Of a stretch of DNA of 44,352 nt, positions 42,240 to 44,352 are shown one piece after another (position 1 is the stretch's first letter; each line of letters starts with the position of its first letter). A program made the position numbers and the translations under genes. Source of the stretch: Ophiostoma sp. CBS 140.51 (lineage: Eukaryota; Ascomycota; Sordariomycetes; Ophiostomatales; Ophiostomataceae); assembly GCA_029298735.1 (NCBI GenBank), contig JANSLP010000268.1, forward strand, positions 1-44,352, given 5' to 3'. A model generated the notes under the pieces. It searched no databases. It saw nothing but the letters and a program-made list of their open reading frames with translations, and was not told where the DNA came from.

Positions 42240-43172
42240 GATATGGCCGCCTGGGGGAGGAAATCGGACTAGAATAAGGCATTTTAAATGGGCGTTTTTT
42301 ATTGATTTTTTTTCGGCGTCAGATGAAGGAAGGCATGGGTCTTTTGGATGAGCATCTTTTGGATAAGCGGGACTATTTGGGAACACTGCATGTATCCGAC
42401 CGCAGATTTTTTCATATCAGAGTTTATGGGCTGTATTATTAGTCGCATTGCATGTACGAGTGTGCATACCTACATGCTTCAAAGTTCCATACATATTGGG
42501 AACTCCTGAAGAGAAAGTACCATTTCATAAGTTTTTCTTCGGAAAGTACCATTTTTCATGGTTTCTTTTCTTTTGTTGCTGGCCCGGTCTTGGCCGATTC
42601 AGATAGGATAAGGCACTTTTAATATTAGTGTTAATAAGGGGAAGATTGGTTTCGACCAATGATCCCCCCTAAGCTAACACATTACTAAAATTCACCAAAG
42701 TTCACCAAAAACATGACGAAAAATCGTGAAAAAAGTAAACAAAACAACAGAATATGTACATTCCCAAAAACGTGTGTATTGTACCAAATAAAATCCAGGA
42801 ACGGGCCTCAAATAGGTCCAAATTTTGTTGTCAAAAAAGGGGAGGAATATCGCCGTAACGGTCGTTTTCATGTCATGTCTTTTCAAAAGGACCGTGACAT
42901 CGAAGGTACACCTAGGAACAGAGTGTTCTTTTTTACAGTTTAGTCGTCATAAAAGCGGGCTAAATCTATCTCATACTCGACTCATAGACACATCTTCGTG
43001 TTTTTAATTTTATGCTGGCTCTGAATGGTCGACATCTTACCAACACAGAGCCTCATCTCAGCAATTCTTTTTCTGGCTGTTAAAGGGGGCAGGAGCGGGA
43101 TGCGGCAGTGTGAACGGCAGGAATAACACGGCATCCGATCATGACAGCACGCTTGCGCGCCTATTCGGTCTG

Positions 43173-43329
43173 TGTTGGGCCTCACGGTTGGCTCGATGGA
43201 GGTGGTGGTGTCGTGGGAAACTTATATAACGGTCACATATCATTAGTATCATTGGTCCGTCTAAGATCATATAAACAACCACCGTTGTTTGGTCTCGCCT
43301 TACGTGCCTTGTCTTACTGGTCCTACAAC
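43173..43329 (+). mobile_element. LTR-like segment (possible solo LTR or decayed copia-type element)
   Basis: The segment begins TGTTGGGCCTCACGG and ends TCCTACAAC, a 157-nt unit with near-inverted ends (TGTTG ... CAAC). It contains a TATATAA promoter-like box (43223-43229). No target-site duplication or second LTR is visible in the window, so this is tentative. Confidence 0.3.
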
Positions 43330-43400
43330 GGGTAGTACCATGGTCACAGTAATATGTATGCGGTACTGCTGAGCTGGCACGGTTTGTCATGGCTATGGCA

Positions 43401-43494
43401 TTTACTGTAACCCTTCTGCCCAGTGTTCTTCATGATGTTTACTGTAACCCCCACCAGTGTTGATTTATGATGATTACTGTAACCCCTGCCAGTG
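43401..43494 (+). repeat. Three direct repeats with TTACTGTAACCC core
   Basis: Copies begin at 43401, 43438 and 43473, each with TTACTGTAACCC followed within a few bases by CAGTGT. The spacing is about 36-37 nt with diverged linkers (ATGATG-rich). Confidence 0.7.
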
Positions 43495-44352
43495 TAAATC
43501 TCATCTTCTGCCTGCCTTCGAGTAAGTTCTGGAAAGATCTTTCGTACAACCTTCTCATGATAGAAATCAGACGGCCATCTCAGCAGCTAATAGTGTCATG
43601 AACGAGGACCCCCCAGATCAAGGTCCAGCACGGAGGATCTAACCCGGCTTATATCTTCACTGGACTCAGGATACGGCACATTTTCAGCAGGTGCTCGCTG
43701 GAAGTACTACTTCCGCTGCTCTTATTGACGATGACCAGCAAAGTGTAGTCATATATCACGGCAAGGCTGCCTTCTCGGCTTCCAAGAGTAGCATGGGAAA
43801 GGCTCTATGCACACAGGGATCTCCTGCGGGCATAGTCGAGGATCCAACAAGCCCTGCAGGACACGCTCCGTGTAGAACTAGGACTTGAACTTGACCAGGT
43901 GGAAGACATTGCCAGTGGATGACATGTAGAGGAGCTTCTCCGGCTGCTACTGCTGCGTCTTCTGCCACTGCTGACTAGGGAAATATGTCAGCTGTAGTCT
44001 CTAGTAGCTGTACGTATATGGCCCCGCAGTTAAGGACATAAAATATATGCTTGGTGTACTTGAATCTATTTGCAAGTAAATAAATGTTTGTCAAGTGGCA
44101 GTATAATATACGTACGATGAATACGCAACCCTTGAGACGAGAAAGAACAATCTTTAGATGTGGAATGGCAAAGCGGCGTCCAGATTTATGTGATTGAATA
44201 TGGCTGTAAGGGCTTGCATGTAATCAAGAAGGGGAAAAGTGTTGTCTTTGGGGTGAGATATTTGATGAGCATTCGTCTCGATATGCTGGTTTAAAAGATG
44301 TCTTAAAATCTCAACTGGAAGGGAAAGAAGGCAGTTAAAAAAAAATCCAAAA

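Larger units (their letters stand above)
42240..44352. other. Gene-poor right edge with repeats and an LTR-like segment
   Basis: No credible gene. Two GAAAGTACCATTT copies lie near 42510 and 42542. A putative LTR lies at 43173-43329, and three TTACTGTAACCC repeats at 43401-43494. The stretch 43590-43980 could be decayed coding sequence of a retroelement, but no domain is recognisable. Confidence 0.45.

Noticed and set aside
1..44352. CRISPR arrays, operons, rRNA and replication origins
   Set aside because: No regularly spaced repeat-spacer structure, no prokaryotic features, no rRNA-like sequence; the genome is eukaryotic.

Overview
The window looks like nuclear DNA of a filamentous ascomycete (Pezizomycotina), most likely a Sordariomycete. 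Genes are monocistronic and lie on both strands. They carry few, short GT-AG introns (mostly 52-111 nt), several with CTAAC-type branch sites. There are two Zn2Cys6 transcription factors, secreted proteins and long gene-free leaders. I see no bacterial-style operons, CRISPR or rRNA. The class assignment is inference.

Layout. 0.9-4.8 kb holds housekeeping genes: the mitochondrial import motor subunit PAM17, the Urm1/molybdopterin E1-rhodanese UBA4 (convergent with PAM17), a tRNA-Ser(AGA), and the ribosome-biogenesis factor SLX9, whose first exon is only its ATG. 5.6-8.1 kb is a C48 Ulp1/SENP8-like protease with a long acidic tail. 8.1-10.7 kb is gene-free. 10.7-16.5 kb holds a three-exon disordered nuclear-type protein, a SAM methyltransferase and a secreted alpha/beta hydrolase, all on the minus strand. 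17.9-22.4 kb holds a Zn2Cys6 regulator and a BTB/POZ protein, followed by an unexplained open +1 frame. 25.4-34.6 kb is an accessory-looking stretch: a glutathione S-transferase, a gene interrupted by two in-frame UAGs, a zinc alcohol dehydrogenase, a UAG- and frameshift-broken gene, a small secreted protein and a Baeyer-Villiger-type monooxygenase. 35.7-42.2 kb holds a conserved fungal protein of unknown function, a second Zn2Cys6 regulator and an orphan 506-aa protein. The last 2 kb is gene-poor, with repeats and an LTR-like segment.

Most interesting signal. The minus-strand gene at 28081-26279 reads as one 600-codon frame only if two UAG codons (13 and 416) are decoded. There is no in-frame ATG between the first UAG and codon 327, so the only start codon for the long frame sits upstream of that stop. 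A second gene at 31427-30776 also has an in-frame UAG where Trp would fit, plus a frameshift. Sordariomycetes are known to edit A to I in mRNAs during sexual development, preferentially at UAG, turning it into UGG (Trp). These loci are therefore candidates for editing-dependent genes, with ordinary pseudogenisation as the alternative.
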